Below, one piece after another: positions 47,515 through 59,520 of a stretch of 64,000 bases of DNA (its first letter is position 1; each line of letters starts with the position of its first letter). Below the pieces are notes generated by a model, which saw only the letters and a list, made by a program, of their open reading frames with translations, had not been told where the DNA came from and made no database searches. The position numbers and the translations under genes are program-made. The stretch spans positions 6,535,457 to 6,599,456 of the forward strand of contig OX421503.1 of the NCBI GenBank assembly GCA_949126835.1, read 5' to 3'. The stretch comes from Anisus vortex (lineage: Eukaryota > Mollusca > Gastropoda > Planorbidae).

Positions 47515-49357
47515 GCGACTCGGTCCAATCACCTCTCTTTGTTACCTGCGGACAATCCTCACCCGGTTGTCAACGTAGGACCCGCGCGTTTAGGTCTGAG
47601 GTCGAACGATTTGCTTTGATCTAATGACAGCTTACCGTTCGCTGTTTACCTGCTTTGGCGATGGTTCCAGCTACAGATGTCGTAGAAACTTTTCTCATAT
47701 TAGCCGATAGCATGCCAGATCATGAAAAGATGTCTGAACTCATATTTTGAACACACATATATTCGTCGTAAACGTAGACTTGGACGTGGAGAACAATACA
47801 GGCCTGGTAATTTAATCTTTCCAATCGAAACATGGAATCAATTTGAAACGGCGTCGGAATGTTTTGCCAGAAAAACACACTATGTGAAATGTTGGCACTT
47901 GGCACTACACGCTCTTTTTTAGGTGCCATCATCCTACTTTTTCATTAAGGTAATCAAGAGAGACATTCAGATGCAAAGAGCGTATTTTCTACAAGGAATC
48001 GACGGTTCGAAGCCCAAAGTATACAAGACGCAAAAGTCGCGTGTCAAAAAATGCTATGGAACGTTACTCTGCGAGCGAAATTCTGGTTTATCTGCGTGCC
48101 ATTGTTTACTTGTCATACATTTAACTTTTTAATTGTATAGTTCCATTGAACTTTCTATTTTACTTGCATACTTCTGATTAACTTTTATTAAATAATTGCG
48201 TTAAATGTACTATGTAATAAATATAAATGCACTGTTTAATAAATATAAATGTAGTGATTAATAAATATAAATGTACGGATTAATAAATATAAATGGAATG
48301 TTTAAACGCATTTGTCTTGTTTCTTCTTAGTTTACATGTCCGCTGGAGGGATTAAGTATTAATATGACTATTTGTCGGGAGGGGAAGGGATTATGTTTCG
48401 TGGAACTAAGTGTTAGTGAGATAATCTGTCATGGGTTTAAGTGTCAGGGAGTAACTGTCGCGGAATCAAATGTCGCGGTATCAAATGTCCGTACACCGTG
48501 ACTTAGTATCATGCGAACTAATCGTGGACTATGTTTTGGGATTAATTGTGAGTTCTAGCTGTTATTAGACAGTCAAAACTCATACTCGTTGTAAGAGTGA
48601 ACACAGTTGTCCGGATTTATCCTTCTCTAAATACACCTGATCAGGTCTTAACTAACTGTCAGGAACTAGTAAATTGATATTAAATAGTATGTATATGTGT
48701 GGGTATATTAATTGGCAAATAATAGCATAGATCGACATATGCCGTTTTACGATCTTATATCTCCATTCCTATTAAAGTATTTAATATTGACATTTTATAA
48801 TAAATATATCGTACATCATAATAGTTTACTAATACATCCAAGGGAAATAATGATATTCCCTGATGTTTTTAAAATTTGCCAAGTTACTTCCCCTTCAAAT
48901 ACCTCTGCAAATTTCCTAGAAAATAATTAGACTACTCTCATTATCATACACCCAAAATATAGCGTTTACCTGAGATTAAACATAATTGTTTTTCATGATT
49001 TTTTAGAAATGTTTTTAACATTTATGCATTCCATGTTTTAATTTCGTAATTGTAAAAATTAGTAAAAACTATGTTTCTTTATAATTGTGTTGATTGGTAT
49101 GGTTGATGGGAATGATTGTAGAGTGTTGGTCTATTAGTACAATTAAAATGTTTACTGCACTCAATGAGTACTCTTACTTTCAATGATCTTTTTTATTCAA
49201 CATAACAAGAGACAAGTAAACAGTAGAGTACGCTGACATGAGCGCATATAACAAAATAAAGTCTAGTTGTGAATATGTGTCCCTAAAATAATTATCGGAT
49301 CAGTCATTTGATTGATTTAGCATTTATATTTAAATGTTTGTAGTTAATCGCATTGTG
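47515..49357. repeat. Large inverted duplication, right arm
   Basis: Partner of 41198-43068. It includes MULE sequence from about 47515 to 48505 with terminus gtatcaaatgtccgtacacc, followed by gtgacttag, the reverse complement of the 9-bp target repeat at 42077. Beyond that comes duplicated flanking DNA to 49357. Homology also runs about 40 bp further inward, to about 47475. Confidence 0.9.
47640..48130 (+). pseudogene. MULE transposase C-terminal remnant, second arm
   Basis: Reads SYFEHTYIRRKRR, IFPIETWNQFETASECFARK, CWHLALHALF and then VIKRDIQMQRAYFLQGIDG across a frameshift at about 47922. Same protein region as 23611-24218. Confidence 0.7.
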
Positions 49358-49479
49358 TTCTTTGATATTCATAGTCGGTTATTACCCGTTAAATATTTTA
49401 TATGTCAGCGACTAAATCTTTCATTCGATTCTTGTCTGTCCTAAGGTCGTCTGCTGTAAGTAAAGTCAGACCGAGTTGT

Positions 49480-49718
49480 TACATAGGTCCGATGAAGCAG
49501 CGTTTACCAGTTTCTGTGGCCACGGTATACTAGGTGATTGTGTGGCCAGCACCATGCACAGCCGCCTTTACTTTATCCCAACTTAGGTCAGGTACCCATC
49601 AGAGCTGGGTAGACTTAGGGACACCATCCAGAAAAAATCCTAGCCTGCACCAGGATTCGAACCCGGGAACTTCGGCTCGCCAGTCGAATGCGCTGCCGCT
49701 CGGCTACCGTGCCCCATA
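49480..49718 (-). mobile_element. tRNA-derived SINE, copy 3 (well preserved)
   Basis: The - strand head starts ggcacggtagccgagcggca: A box tagccgagcgg, B box ggttcgaatcc, the internal RNA polymerase III promoter. Body: ggtacccatcagagctgggt and the tail gtgtggccagcac. About 240 bp. Confidence 0.85.
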
Positions 49719-49719
49719 C

Positions 49720-50740
49720 GATCGTCTGCTGAGTTAAGGTTAAGAAGCTAAGTTAAGGACTTCCGCCAGCGTTAAATATTCAGTCAAACTAAATAAAAAT
49801 TAAAATACACTGAATGTTAATAAATTAAAATGTGTATTATAATTCATGTATTATCTATCCTTATCTGTGCTTGTATTAAGTGAATACAATATTGAAGCAA
49901 GTGGAAACTATATTATTGTCACTTGATCATGTCTCAAGTTTGCATATATGGTGAATGAAATGGATGGCAGTTGAATCTGAATTGTAGTCTAATGAGAATA
50001 CAATGTCTAGTTGCCCATAACACCATAATAATAATAACAATAATAATAATAATAATGGGCACTAACACTAGTATTTACCAGAACAGCTGTAGTGTAGTGT
50101 TTTGAAAGAAAACACAACATCGTATTTCAGATGTTCAACATTAACTAAACTTAAATTGGGAAAAATTACACACGGGTCTAGGGTAGCACGTGATCTTAGA
50201 GCACGATGAAATCAAACAATACTGACCTCTGAACCTTGACACACAATACATTGTAAAACACGTAGGACAACACTACATCAGCCATCACACATGTTTATAA
50301 GTAGCAATACAATACACAAATTATGAACACTAATCACAAGGTACACACATATTAAAGAACATCATGTTAAATCTAGTCAAAGTAGGACATCGCATAATAC
50401 GGCTATACATCTACTTACAAATTTAACTTGTATAAACATAACATAGGCATGTCAATAGTCTACGAGTAAATGTTAATAAATTTAAAAATAAAACTTTTTT
50501 AAACTTAAATATTAAAAACAAAAACTGATAACGGTCTTGTTGATTAGGGCACATACATTAAAAGTCTAAGAACAGATCACTAATTATTTTTAGAACCCCT
50601 GAATCGGTCCTGGAAAATGACGGTTGTAACAATTGTGGTGACAGCTGCATTTGAATGCTCGCTATTCGTTTGCTCGCGCGTCAACAACTATCTACATTAT
50701 GCGTTGTGAAAATCAATATGATTTTGTTTTTATAACTTCA
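49720..50740. other. Gene-free stretch
   Basis: AT-rich. A short AAT tract occurs at about 50025-50055. No exon or element recognised. Confidence 0.5.
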
Positions 50741-50744
50741 TCAT

Positions 50745-51080
50745 CATCATCATCAATCCCATGACTGTTGAGGTTGTTGGGGGGAGCGAATGGACACTTC
50801 GGCAGTCAACTTTCTCCACTTTCGCCTATCTTGAGCGGTTGCAGATAGTTGAGTCAACCGAAGCCCTGTCCAATCATTGACATTGTCCATACAGCATCTC
50901 CGCTGACGGCCTCTCCTACACCCACCGTTTACTCTGCCCTGGAGGATTGTTTTTGTCAGGTCATTGTGCCGCAACACATGACCGAACCATGCAAGTTTGC
51001 GCTTTTTGATTGTAGCCATAATGTTTTCTTGAAGGCGTGCAATTGAGGATATTCTGTCTCACACATACGCATTAAGTTTA
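50745..51080 (-). mobile_element. LINE-4 (RTE-like) 3' end with ATG/GAT tail
   Basis: The - strand frame 50753-51019 reads KKRKLAWFGHVLRHNDLTKT, ILQGRVNGGCRRGRQRR, MDNVNDWTGLRLTQL, then AQDRRKWRKLTAEVS. It ends at (GAT)n around 50742-50755. This is the C-terminal tail of a widespread LINE protein. Confidence 0.85.
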
Positions 51081-51489
51081 AAAAATGTTTTCTCTTATAG
51101 ACGATACTTTGTTTTCCTTTATTGGTATCTAAAATAGTTTATCATATAATTAGTTTATATATTGTGTTGTTTTACTAACAATTCAAACATATATTGACAT
51201 TACTTTTTCATTCAATAAAGTGACGTGGAAACAGTTGTTTTTTTTATATATTTATCAATAGCGCTTCGCCTACGTTTACGAAGAGCAGTGGTATGAATGG
51301 TTCCCATTGTAAAAATCATAATTTTTAATTTCAGGCTTTTATAACATAATATAAATTGTCACATACTTTTTTTTATAACAAGGACCTTATAGATTCGATT
51401 AAGATTATTGTTCTTGGGCAACAATGGAAGAAACGGCCTTAGATTGTTCTTTAAATTGAAAACATTTTGAGATATTGACGTTTAAAAAA

Positions 51490-51530
51490 AAAAAGTTCCA
51501 TAAGTGGGACAGTAGCAACAAGTGGCCCCG
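51490..51530 (+). repeat. Family Y solo terminus
   Basis: ttccataagtgggacagtag followed by caacaag: hairpin-like word next to agcaac, as at 6641 and 52674. Confidence 0.4.
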
Positions 51531-51734
51531 TGTAAATTTATACTTGTTCAGTTCAGTTTGCTATGTTTTCCTGTTAAAGTCTTGAAAGGAATCATATTTA
51601 TAATTGTTATAGTGTAAGATAAATTCATCCAACAATCATTTAACCTCTTAATATCAATACATTTACACTGTTATGGTACTAGCCCAGGCCGGAAGTTAGA
51701 AAACATATTTTATTTTATATTTCATACATTTCAA

Positions 51735-51880
51735 TGGGCATGGAGCAAACCAGGAAAACCAGTAACTTAACATCAATTAAAACAATAATTAAGATGCAAG
51801 ACTAGTCTCGGACCAAGGATGAGCGCAGGACACAACAATCTTCTTTATAGGAAGAGCGTCTGTAATATATGATATAAGAT
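51735..51880 (+). repeat. Dispersed repeat X, copy 5
   Basis: aaaccaggaaaaccagtaac, atgagcgcaggacac and tcttctttataggaagagcg match the other copies. Confidence 0.6.
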
Positions 51881-52299
51881 ATTTTTTTTACTGTTGATGT
51901 AGTTCCAATTTTAAATGAGGTCGGTCTACTTAGATTATCCCTATTCTTTCATTGACCACAGTTGGACTATTGATATATGAAATATAAAAGTACTCGTTAA
52001 AGCCAACTTTACAAAAGAGTTGTCTTTCTATGACCAGACTTCGTGTAAAGTGGAAAGGCGATTTCTTAGAACAAAAAATAAAAGAACAAAATTTAAAATA
52101 AGATATCTATAAAGCGAACATATTCTTTTGTAAAGGCTCATTTTTATTGAAAATATGAACCAAAAACGATTACATAGTTATTAATTTTTAGCAATAGCTT
52201 CAATATGTAACATTTTAAACATCAAAAATAAACAAAAACAATACATTTTATTTATTAAAGAAAAAAACTTTATTTATTTTAAATTTTAAGCGAGCTTGT

Positions 52300-52705
52300 A
52301 GCTACTGTCCCATAAGTGGGACGTTTTAGACGGGGGCATTCATGGCTACTGTCCTACTTGTGTGACACTTGTTTGACACGTGCTAAAACAAAGATGTGAT
52401 TTTTTTTATATCTATTGTTAAAATCGATAGACAAATGATGAAATTACACATGTATATGTTGTATAAAAATGTAATCATATTTCATAAATATGTACTTACT
52501 TTACATCTTTTTTTTTCTAAATTTTTACAAGTTGAAAGGCCAAGATTCTGTAAACGTTATTAAATAAAATTGTGTTCGCAAAGCTAAGTTATACTTAAAG
52601 TCTAAAAATCGTACAATGCACAATTTTTTTTTTATAAAGCCTAATATTAGAATTTAACATGATTTGTTTTACGAAGTGTCACATACGTGGGACGCTAGCA
52701 GATGG
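52300..52705. mobile_element. Family Y non-autonomous element (about 400 bp)
   Basis: Left tagctactgtcccataagtg, right acgaagtgtcacatacgtgg then gacgctagcag. Similar in length and ends to 6262-6672; both right ends share ttttacgaagtgtc. Confidence 0.45.
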
Positions 52706-52950
52706 TAGATTAACTTTCATTGTCTCTGCTGTTTAGGATGTTTCTATTGTTAAGTTGATCTAATTGTTTTTGGAAGCTGAATAAAGAAGCTAACTACAAA
52801 ATACTATTTTTTGCTAACTTCAATACGCCATCTGTGCCGTGAGACAATGCATGTTTTTTGAACTCCAATATGCGATGCACAGATCAAAGATAACCTAAAA
52901 AAAAAAAAGATTTACTTGATGTTTATTTGCAACAAATGTCATTGGCAAAA

Positions 52951-53028
52951 TATATATATAAGTGGATGTATCTAGAAGTACATTACTCTGAATTCATAGC
53001 GTCTCCCAACAACTGAAATTCTAGTAAA
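52951..53028 (+). promoter_or_regulatory. Putative TATA box and 5' exon of gene C
   Basis: tatatatataag at 52951-52962, then a likely start near 52985-52990 and a non-coding exon ending tctagtaaa at 53028 with strong donor gtgagt. The next acceptor is at 53649 (tttatccag), 0.6 kb on, which opens the signal-peptide exon. Confidence 0.45.
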
Positions 53029-53651
53029 GTGAGTTTTGTATTCATAATACAGTTTAATTATTTTCAGGTGTAAAGCATTCAAATATGCTTTAACATTCTC
53101 AAAGAATATAAATTCGTTATTTCAATAAACTAACATATATTGTTTATTTCTCTTAACAAATCAACATAGATGAAAACATGATTGCGTAAATCTGAAAATA
53201 ATGATTATCACAATTACTTAGAAAAAAAAAAGTTTTATAATCGTCGTTATATATGTTTAGAAGATTTATTTAATTCAATACATTATAACGTTTCCTCTCT
53301 TTATTTCTGTTTTGAAGTTTAAAAAAAAATTAAAATGTTGGTGTAGGACATGACACTACTTATTGTAAATTTAATATTCAACTTTACATATATACCTATT
53401 ACAGCTGGTTGTATTTATATAAATATAAATGTTGAATGTTTTATTTAATAATTAATCAACACTTTTTACCGATATTAAAGTATTATTTCATTTAATAAAT
53501 ACAAATATAAATACGTTGTCGATCTCGTTGTAGATCTTTAATAAATATCACTGACACAACTTTTATAAAGGAAAAATATTTTTTTCTCTCAATTTAAAAA
53601 CATAGTTATCATCATAAACATAATATTGACTATTTTTTATTTTATCCAGAC

Positions 53652-53732
53652 ATGAGATCATCAACTATGTTGCTGTGTTTCTGTCTGCTGGCTCTAGGCA
53701 TTCAAAATGGTCAAAGTTTAGATGCGGTTGAG
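53652..53732 (+). CDS. Gene C, signal-peptide exon
   Basis: Exon 53650-53732: acceptor ttttatccag, ATG only two bases in, donor gag/gtaatg. It encodes 27 residues, MRSSTMLLCFCLLALGIQNG followed by QSLDAVE: a clear signal peptide, probably cut near G20-S22. It joins in phase 0 to 59715-59741 and 61157-61183, with introns of 5.98 and 1.42 kb. The mature part would run LDAVE-RNAREHFDV-PLNIGAGIG and on into exons I could not place, possibly beyond the window. No family recognised. The plan matches genes A and B. Confidence 0.5.
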
Positions 53733-53739
53733 GTAATGT

Positions 53740-54285
53740 CATTTCTGAATCCATCAAATCCATTTTAAGAACTGAGCCCGATTAAAAAAACTAAAGCCAT
53801 GTTTCAAGTGAATCCCAATTATATAGATGATAACACAAGAAAAAAACAACATTAAATGTAATACACTTCTTCTCTCTTCAAATAATCTTTACAAACGCTT
53901 TTTAAAAAATTAAAAACTATCATTGAGTCAAATGGTCAAATATCATTAGCTTTATACATTTAGACTATTTTAGACCTTACTTTTTTTTTACATATGAAGC
54001 ATTATTTCCCCTTATTTGTGTAGTATGTTGAGTGACCTATATTTGAACATTAAGTGGGCCGTTACGCTTGTCCCCACGGGAAATCACTATTGAAAAAGAA
54101 ATAGACCTTGCAAAAAGTTCAATTGGTATTAGTGCTGTCCAGTTTTCTATATAACTTATCATAACTTTGTTATGGTTATAAAAATGATAAAATGAAGTCT
54201 GGCCGCAGATATTTTTCTTCACATTACTGGCGAAAGATAATACAACACGTTTAATAAATCGTACATACAAATTTTTTTATTGGTG
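53740..54285. other. Gene C intron, no feature seen
   Basis: AT-rich intronic DNA. The - strand open frame 54037-54270 has no recognisable domain. Confidence 0.5.
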
Positions 54286-54289
54286 TTGT

Positions 54290-54680
54290 AGGTATTTCTC
54301 ACATATTATGCTCAGGGTAAAGATTTGTTCGGTGGTACTTCACCCTGCCCTGAAACCTGCTTGTTCTTTGGCTATGATTTGTTCGGCTTGAGGGTTTAAC
54401 CTTTTGAGTATTAATTTCAGGAGAACTTAGCTTGGATGGCTTATGAGGCTGATAGTACGGTAGTTTTGACATTCTTTAAAATTACCTTTCTTTGAAAGAG
54501 TTATTATAAGTGACTGAGTTCATGGCGTAGGCCACTCCACGATCTGATTGATCTGGTTGCAGATAAGTGTAAGGGTATCAATCGTTGCTTCTCCTCCTGC
54601 TTGAATCAGTTATGCGGGTATGTTGTCTACTGCTGCTGCTTTTCCTTTCTTCAATGATTTCACTGCTGCCATACTGTCTA
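54290..54680 (-). mobile_element. LINE reverse-transcriptase fragment (RTE-like)
   Basis: The - strand reads, across stops, KKGKAAAVDNIPA, LIQAGGEATIDTLTLICNQI, then KKGNFKECQNYRTISLISHP and EQAGFRAG. These are the N-terminal reverse-transcriptase blocks of a widespread invertebrate LINE. It lies in the gene C intron, directly before the minisatellite. Confidence 0.75.
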
Positions 54681-55975
54681 GTATGACTCTAGACATTGTC
54701 AGTATAGAATGACTCTAGAGATTGTCAGTCTAGTAGGACTCTACACATTGTCAGTCTAGTATGACTCTAGACATTGTTAGTCTAGTATGACTCTAGACAT
54801 TGTCCGTCTAGTATGACTCTAGAGATTGTCAGTCTAGTAGGACTCTACACATTGTCAGTCTAGTATGACTCTAGACATTGTCAGTCTAGTATGACTCTAG
54901 ACATTGTCAGTCTAGTATGACTCTAGACATTGTCAGTCTAGTATGACTCTAGACATTGTCAGTCTAGTATGACTTTAGACATTGTCAGTCTAGTATGACT
55001 CTAGACATTGTCAGTCTAGTATGACTCTAGACATTGTCAGTCTAGTATGACTCTAGACATTGTCAGTCTAGTTTGACTCTAGACATTGTCAGTCTAGTAT
55101 GACTCTAGACATTGTCAGTCTAGTATGACTCTAAACATTGTCAGTTTAGTATTACTCTAGACATTGTCAGTCTAGTATGACTCTAGACATTGTCAGTCTA
55201 GTATGACTCTAGACATTGTCAGTCTAGTATGACTCTAGACATTGTCAGTCTAGTATGACTCTAACCATTGTCAGTTTAGTATTACTCTAGACATTGTCAG
55301 TCTAGTATGACTCTACACATTTTCAGTCTAGTATGACTTTAGACACTGTCAGTCTAGTATGACTCTAGACATTGTCAGTCTAGTATGACTCTAGACATTG
55401 TCAGTCTAGTATGACTCTAGACATTGTCAGTCTAGTTTGACTCTAGACATTGTCAGTCTAGTATGACTCTAGACATTGTCAGTCTGGTATGACTCTAAAC
55501 ATTGTCAGTTTAGTATTACTCTAGACATTGTCAGTCTAGTATGACTCTAGACATTGTCAGTCTAGTATGACTCTAGACATTGTCAGTCTAGTATGACTCT
55601 AGACATTGTCAGTCTAGTATGACTCTAAACATTGTCAGTTTAGTATTACTCTAGACATTGTCAGTCTAGTATGACTCTACACATTTTCAGTCTAGTATGA
55701 CTTTAGACACTGTCAGTCTAGTATGACTCTAGAAATTGTCAGTCTAGTATGACTCTAGACATTGTCAATTTAGAATGACTCTAGACATTGTCAGTCTAGT
55801 ATGACTCTAGACAATGTCAGTCTAGTATGACTCTAGATATTGTCAGTCTAGTATGATTCTAGACATTGTCAGTATAAATTGACTCTAGACATTGTCAGTC
55901 TAGTATGACTCTACACATTGCCAGTCTAGTATGATTCGTCTAATGTCAAAACCATTCTGACTCTAGACATTGTCA
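54675..55975 (+). repeat. 26-bp minisatellite, about 50 copies
   Basis: Unit: tctagtatgactctagacat followed by tgtcag. Variant units (ctaaacattgtcagtttagt) recur as a set near 55130, 55265, 55495 and 55625, showing that blocks of several units were copied together. It ends near 55975. No open frame of interest. It lies in the gene C intron. Confidence 0.95.
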
Positions 55976-55979
55976 GTAA

Positions 55980-57120
55980 TACGTGTGTTTTTTTTCATTT
56001 GCAATAAACTACATTAACTACATTAAAATTTTAAAATTAAATTCGGAAAGTTAAATGTTTGTATTAATTCCAATTCCCACTGTTCAATTTCAAGAGGCGT
56101 GTCCTCATTGCGTTTAAGGGTGGGTAACTGTAAAATTCGGGGATAATTGTATATTTAGCTTATTTGAGATTTTTACATATTGAGACAGTTTAACCATTGA
56201 TTTAAAATTTGTATTTTTCCTTTGTTATTTTCTTGGTTTAATGTCATCTTGTATGATCAAGGAAGACTGTCATTTACTGAATAACATAGAAACACAATTT
56301 AGTTTATTTGATCGGTCTCCCAAAATGTGTAGACATCCAAATTATGTATTTTTTAACTTAGTCATCATTCCGTTGTCTTGAGCTTGCCAAACATTTTGCA
56401 TTAAATTAAAAAAATAAAAATTATATTGTCTTCATAACCTAAGGATTTGTTCTAGAATTTACATTGCATTTCGCCCAAGTCAATGATATCTAAAATAATA
56501 ATTAGTTTTTCTTATCATAATATCCCAAACAAAATTAAGAAAACCAAAGTGAATCTGCTAATAACGATTTCTTCATTTTCTTATTCATTGTACTGGGTGT
56601 TGCTCATGTTATTTTATTTAACAAACAGTTTTTGATTAGACCTTCGCTGGCTGAGAATCGAACACCCGCCTCCCGCAGGTCTAAAATAGAAATATACCTA
56701 TTATATTTTACTTAATAAAAACATGTTAGAAAATACCTAATTCGGAGCTGTAGAAGCAGATACGAATAAGCTTAGTGTGCAGCCATAACGGAGGAAAGTC
56801 AAGTATAGGCCCCAAGGGAAGGAGGTGGTCGAGCTAGTCAAAGCTTTACATGTTCTGTAGCGCCATGAGATGGATGAATTGTATTACAAATTGTTGTCTT
56901 TTTTGTAACACACTTAACCTTGCTTCTCTAAAACGGCTGTAATCTTTGTCTATGTTTTATGCCATACTAGAAATTATTCTCTTCTGATCTGTGGAATACA
57001 TTATAATGTTTTCATCTCATTATATGTCGTAACTAGCTTTGTCAAAAACATTCATATCGTCATCAAAGTCGAATGATTTTTTTTATATTTTTATGCCTTT
57101 CAACTTATTAAAATCTCTTA
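55980..57120. other. Intronic stretch with a tRNA-like scrap
   Basis: On the - strand at about 56640-56685 there is a tRNA 3'-half-like piece (gtgttcgattctc). Otherwise no feature. Confidence 0.4.
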
Positions 57121-57129
57121 CATCCTTAA

Positions 57130-57420
57130 TTCATAATTTTTCTTTTTCGTCTAGTCCAAAATCCGAGTGAGGGTAATTGTGGCATCATTTTTTTTATTAC
57201 TGAGCGATTGCCACTCGTCTCAGTCCTGCGCCGCCTTCGGGGAATCCGCAAGAGACAAGCCGGCCCACTTCTTGATGTCATTATTCCCATCGTCTCTTCG
57301 GACTGCCTCTCTTTCTTCCACCCTGCACTGTGTCCTACAAGGTGGTTTTTTGCCAAGCCTTCGTATTTTGCCACATTCCCCATACACATTCAGACTTGGC
57401 TACGACATATTAAAAAATCG
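57130..57420 (-). mobile_element. LINE-4-like C-terminal fragment
   Basis: The - strand reads NDIKKWAGLSLADSPKAAQD, stop, DEWQSLSNKK, then RILD: equivalent to the D-N-I-K-E-W-T-G-L...A-x-D-R-x-x-W-R tail at 50753. Very degenerate. Confidence 0.6.
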
Positions 57421-57779
57421 TAGATGTAATTCAAACAGTCAAATCATGCATTCTTGTAACAACGATAAAAACTAGACAGCATCGTTTAGATTTTTTTTAA
57501 TTGGTTCGAAGCAGACTGATGAGTCAAATCCGAGTTCGGAATTGTTTGTCACTGCGTGGCAATCGGGAAATCAGTGAAGCTTATCCATAACGTGGCGGAG
57601 TTGACGCGTTCGAACTGCCGCACTGCGTCTTTTCTGATCATAAGCTGCTGTTCGTCATGTATTCAAAGATCGATCAGTGGCCCGGCTGTACCAACTGTTA
57701 ATATCGACATCAAATACAAATCAACACACAAACACACGCACACACACACATATACTATTTTACTAAAATAAAACTTTTT

Positions 57780-58185
57780 TTGGCATCTCTGGTTCCTTAC
57801 ATAAGTGGAATTAAGAATATCTGATGGGTAATAATTATTTGCTCTAAATCTAACCAAAAGCTGTAAACTCTGGAGTTCCAGAACAAAACTGTTCTAGGCC
57901 CTCTACTATATCTAATTTATATTAATTCATTACCCAATTGCATCTTCAAAGGAACATAAGTAAGGTTATTTGCACATGACTGTATACTTTATAGAACAAT
58001 AAAGACAGAAAGACCCTGACGAATTACAATAATGGGAATCTAACTGGTGTATGTCTTTCACCCAGACAAATGCCAACTGTTAAGAATATCCAATAATAAA
58101 AAACAAAATTTACAAACTAGTTCACACGTAGTGAGGAAAACTTAAAACTTAAAATGAAAATTACTTAAGAGTAAGAAGAGCAGTA
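57780..58185 (+). mobile_element. LINE-8 reverse-transcriptase relic, part 1
   Basis: Degenerate SGVPEQNCSRP (from S-G-V-P-Q-G-T-V-L-G-P), LYRTIKTERP (near 57985) and FHPDKCQLLRISNNKKQN (near 58055-58110): the blocks around and after the YADD site, though YADD itself is damaged. Interrupted by the SINE at 58190. Confidence 0.65.
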
Positions 58186-58189
58186 AAGA

Positions 58190-58452
58190 TCTTCCTGGAC
58201 CCAATTGATCTATAAGACCAGTGAAGCAGTGTTCAACTGTTTCTGTGGCCACGGCATACTAGGAGATGTGTGGTCAGCACAATGCCCAGCCGCCTTTACT
58301 TTACCACAATTATTGTCAGGTACACATCGGAGCTGGGTAGACTCAGGGACAACCTCTAAACCCGGATAAAAATACTAGTCTTTAGCAGGATTCGAACCCA
58401 TGACCTTCAGATCGCCAATCGAACGCGCTGCCGTTCGGTTACCGTGCCGCAT
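58190..58452 (-). mobile_element. tRNA-derived SINE, copy 4, inside LINE-8
   Basis: Full-length copy: the - strand head ggcacggtaaccgaacggca has a B box ggttcgaatcc and a slightly altered A box. It splits the LINE-8 relic. Confidence 0.85.
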
Positions 58453-58860
58453 TCTTAAGGGTACTAATTATGTATCTTGAAATCAACACATTGATGAAGT
58501 AATGAAAAAAATCATTAGGCTTCTTAAAAAGGAATTTTTACAAAAGTAATAAGTACATACAACTAAAATACTAACTCACATTAGTTAGACCTATACTAAA
58601 ATATGCATCCTGTGCTTTGGATCTATCAATTAAAGAAAACATGAAAAAAAAATATAACAAATTCAGAAAAGAGCTGCAAGGTTTATTACTAACGAATATT
58701 TACAACTGACAAGAGCATCAAAAATAGTTAAATCATTAAACCTAGAGAAACTATAGGACAGAAAAGATATAAGTACCGTAGTAATATTACATATGACAAT
58801 GTATTGTAATTTTGAAATACTAAACAAAAATAGCATGTTACAATTTACAGATACAAATAA
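58453..58860 (+). mobile_element. LINE-8 relic, part 2
   Basis: Reads, across stops, IRLLKKEFLQK, then IQKRAARFITNEY and KIVKSLNLEKL (58670-58750): the C-terminal region of the reverse-transcriptase protein. Confidence 0.65.
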
Positions 58861-58861
58861 T

Positions 58862-59310
58862 AGTAGTAAAAGTAATAATATTTGTATAGCGCTGCTAACA
58901 AATATAATGTAAGCTCAGAGTGCATTTAACATACAACTAAGAACAAGGATATTATCTCTAGGCTAAGAAATATAAAGTTGATTGATGACTTTAAAATAGC
59001 AAATAAAATAAATGCAGCATTAATCGACCTAACATATAAGGCTAATTGATGATTTTAAACACACAATTCAAATAAATGCAGCATTGACCGACCTAACATA
59101 TAAGGCTAATTGATGATTTTAAACACACAATTCAAATAAATGCAGCATTGATCGACCTAACATATAAGGCTAATTGATGATTTTAAACACACAATTCAAA
59201 TAAATGCAGCATTGACCGACCTAACTTATAAAGCTTATTGATGATTTTAAACACACATATCAAATAAATGCAGCATTGACCGACCTAACATATAAGTAAT
59301 ACAGTAGGAC
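58862..59310 (-). mobile_element. LINE-1 3' UTR with internal 64-bp tandem repeat
   Basis: Starts at the family's 3' end (gtatagcgctgctaacaaat) on the - strand. From about 59013 a 64-bp piece of the UTR (tgcagcattgaccgacctaa and onward) is repeated about five times with few changes. Confidence 0.85.
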
Positions 59311-59359
59311 GAAAACGATTTCCTTATCCATTATGCAAATGTATACAAGTGTTTTATTT

Positions 59360-59520
59360 TCCCGAGTGGCATCTAGGCATGGAATGGGTTTTCTGAATAA
59401 ACCAGGGCAACATTAACATCATTTAAAACACTAATAAGACTAGACTCAAACCACGGATGAGCCTAGGACGCAATGATCTTCTTTATAGAAAGAACGTCTG
59501 TAATGTATAATATTCGATAG
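59360..59520 (+). repeat. Dispersed repeat X, copy 6
   Basis: gagtggcatctaggcatgga, then aacatcatttaaaacactaa, then agcctaggacgcaatgatct. Confidence 0.65.

Noticed and set aside
54284..54308. Exon-like segment between gttgtag and gtaaag in the gene C intron
   Set aside because: 25 nt, so it would break phase 0, and it overlaps a LINE relic.
56640..56690. Functional tRNA gene
   Set aside because: Only a 3'-half-like piece with a B box; no A box at the right distance and no cloverleaf.
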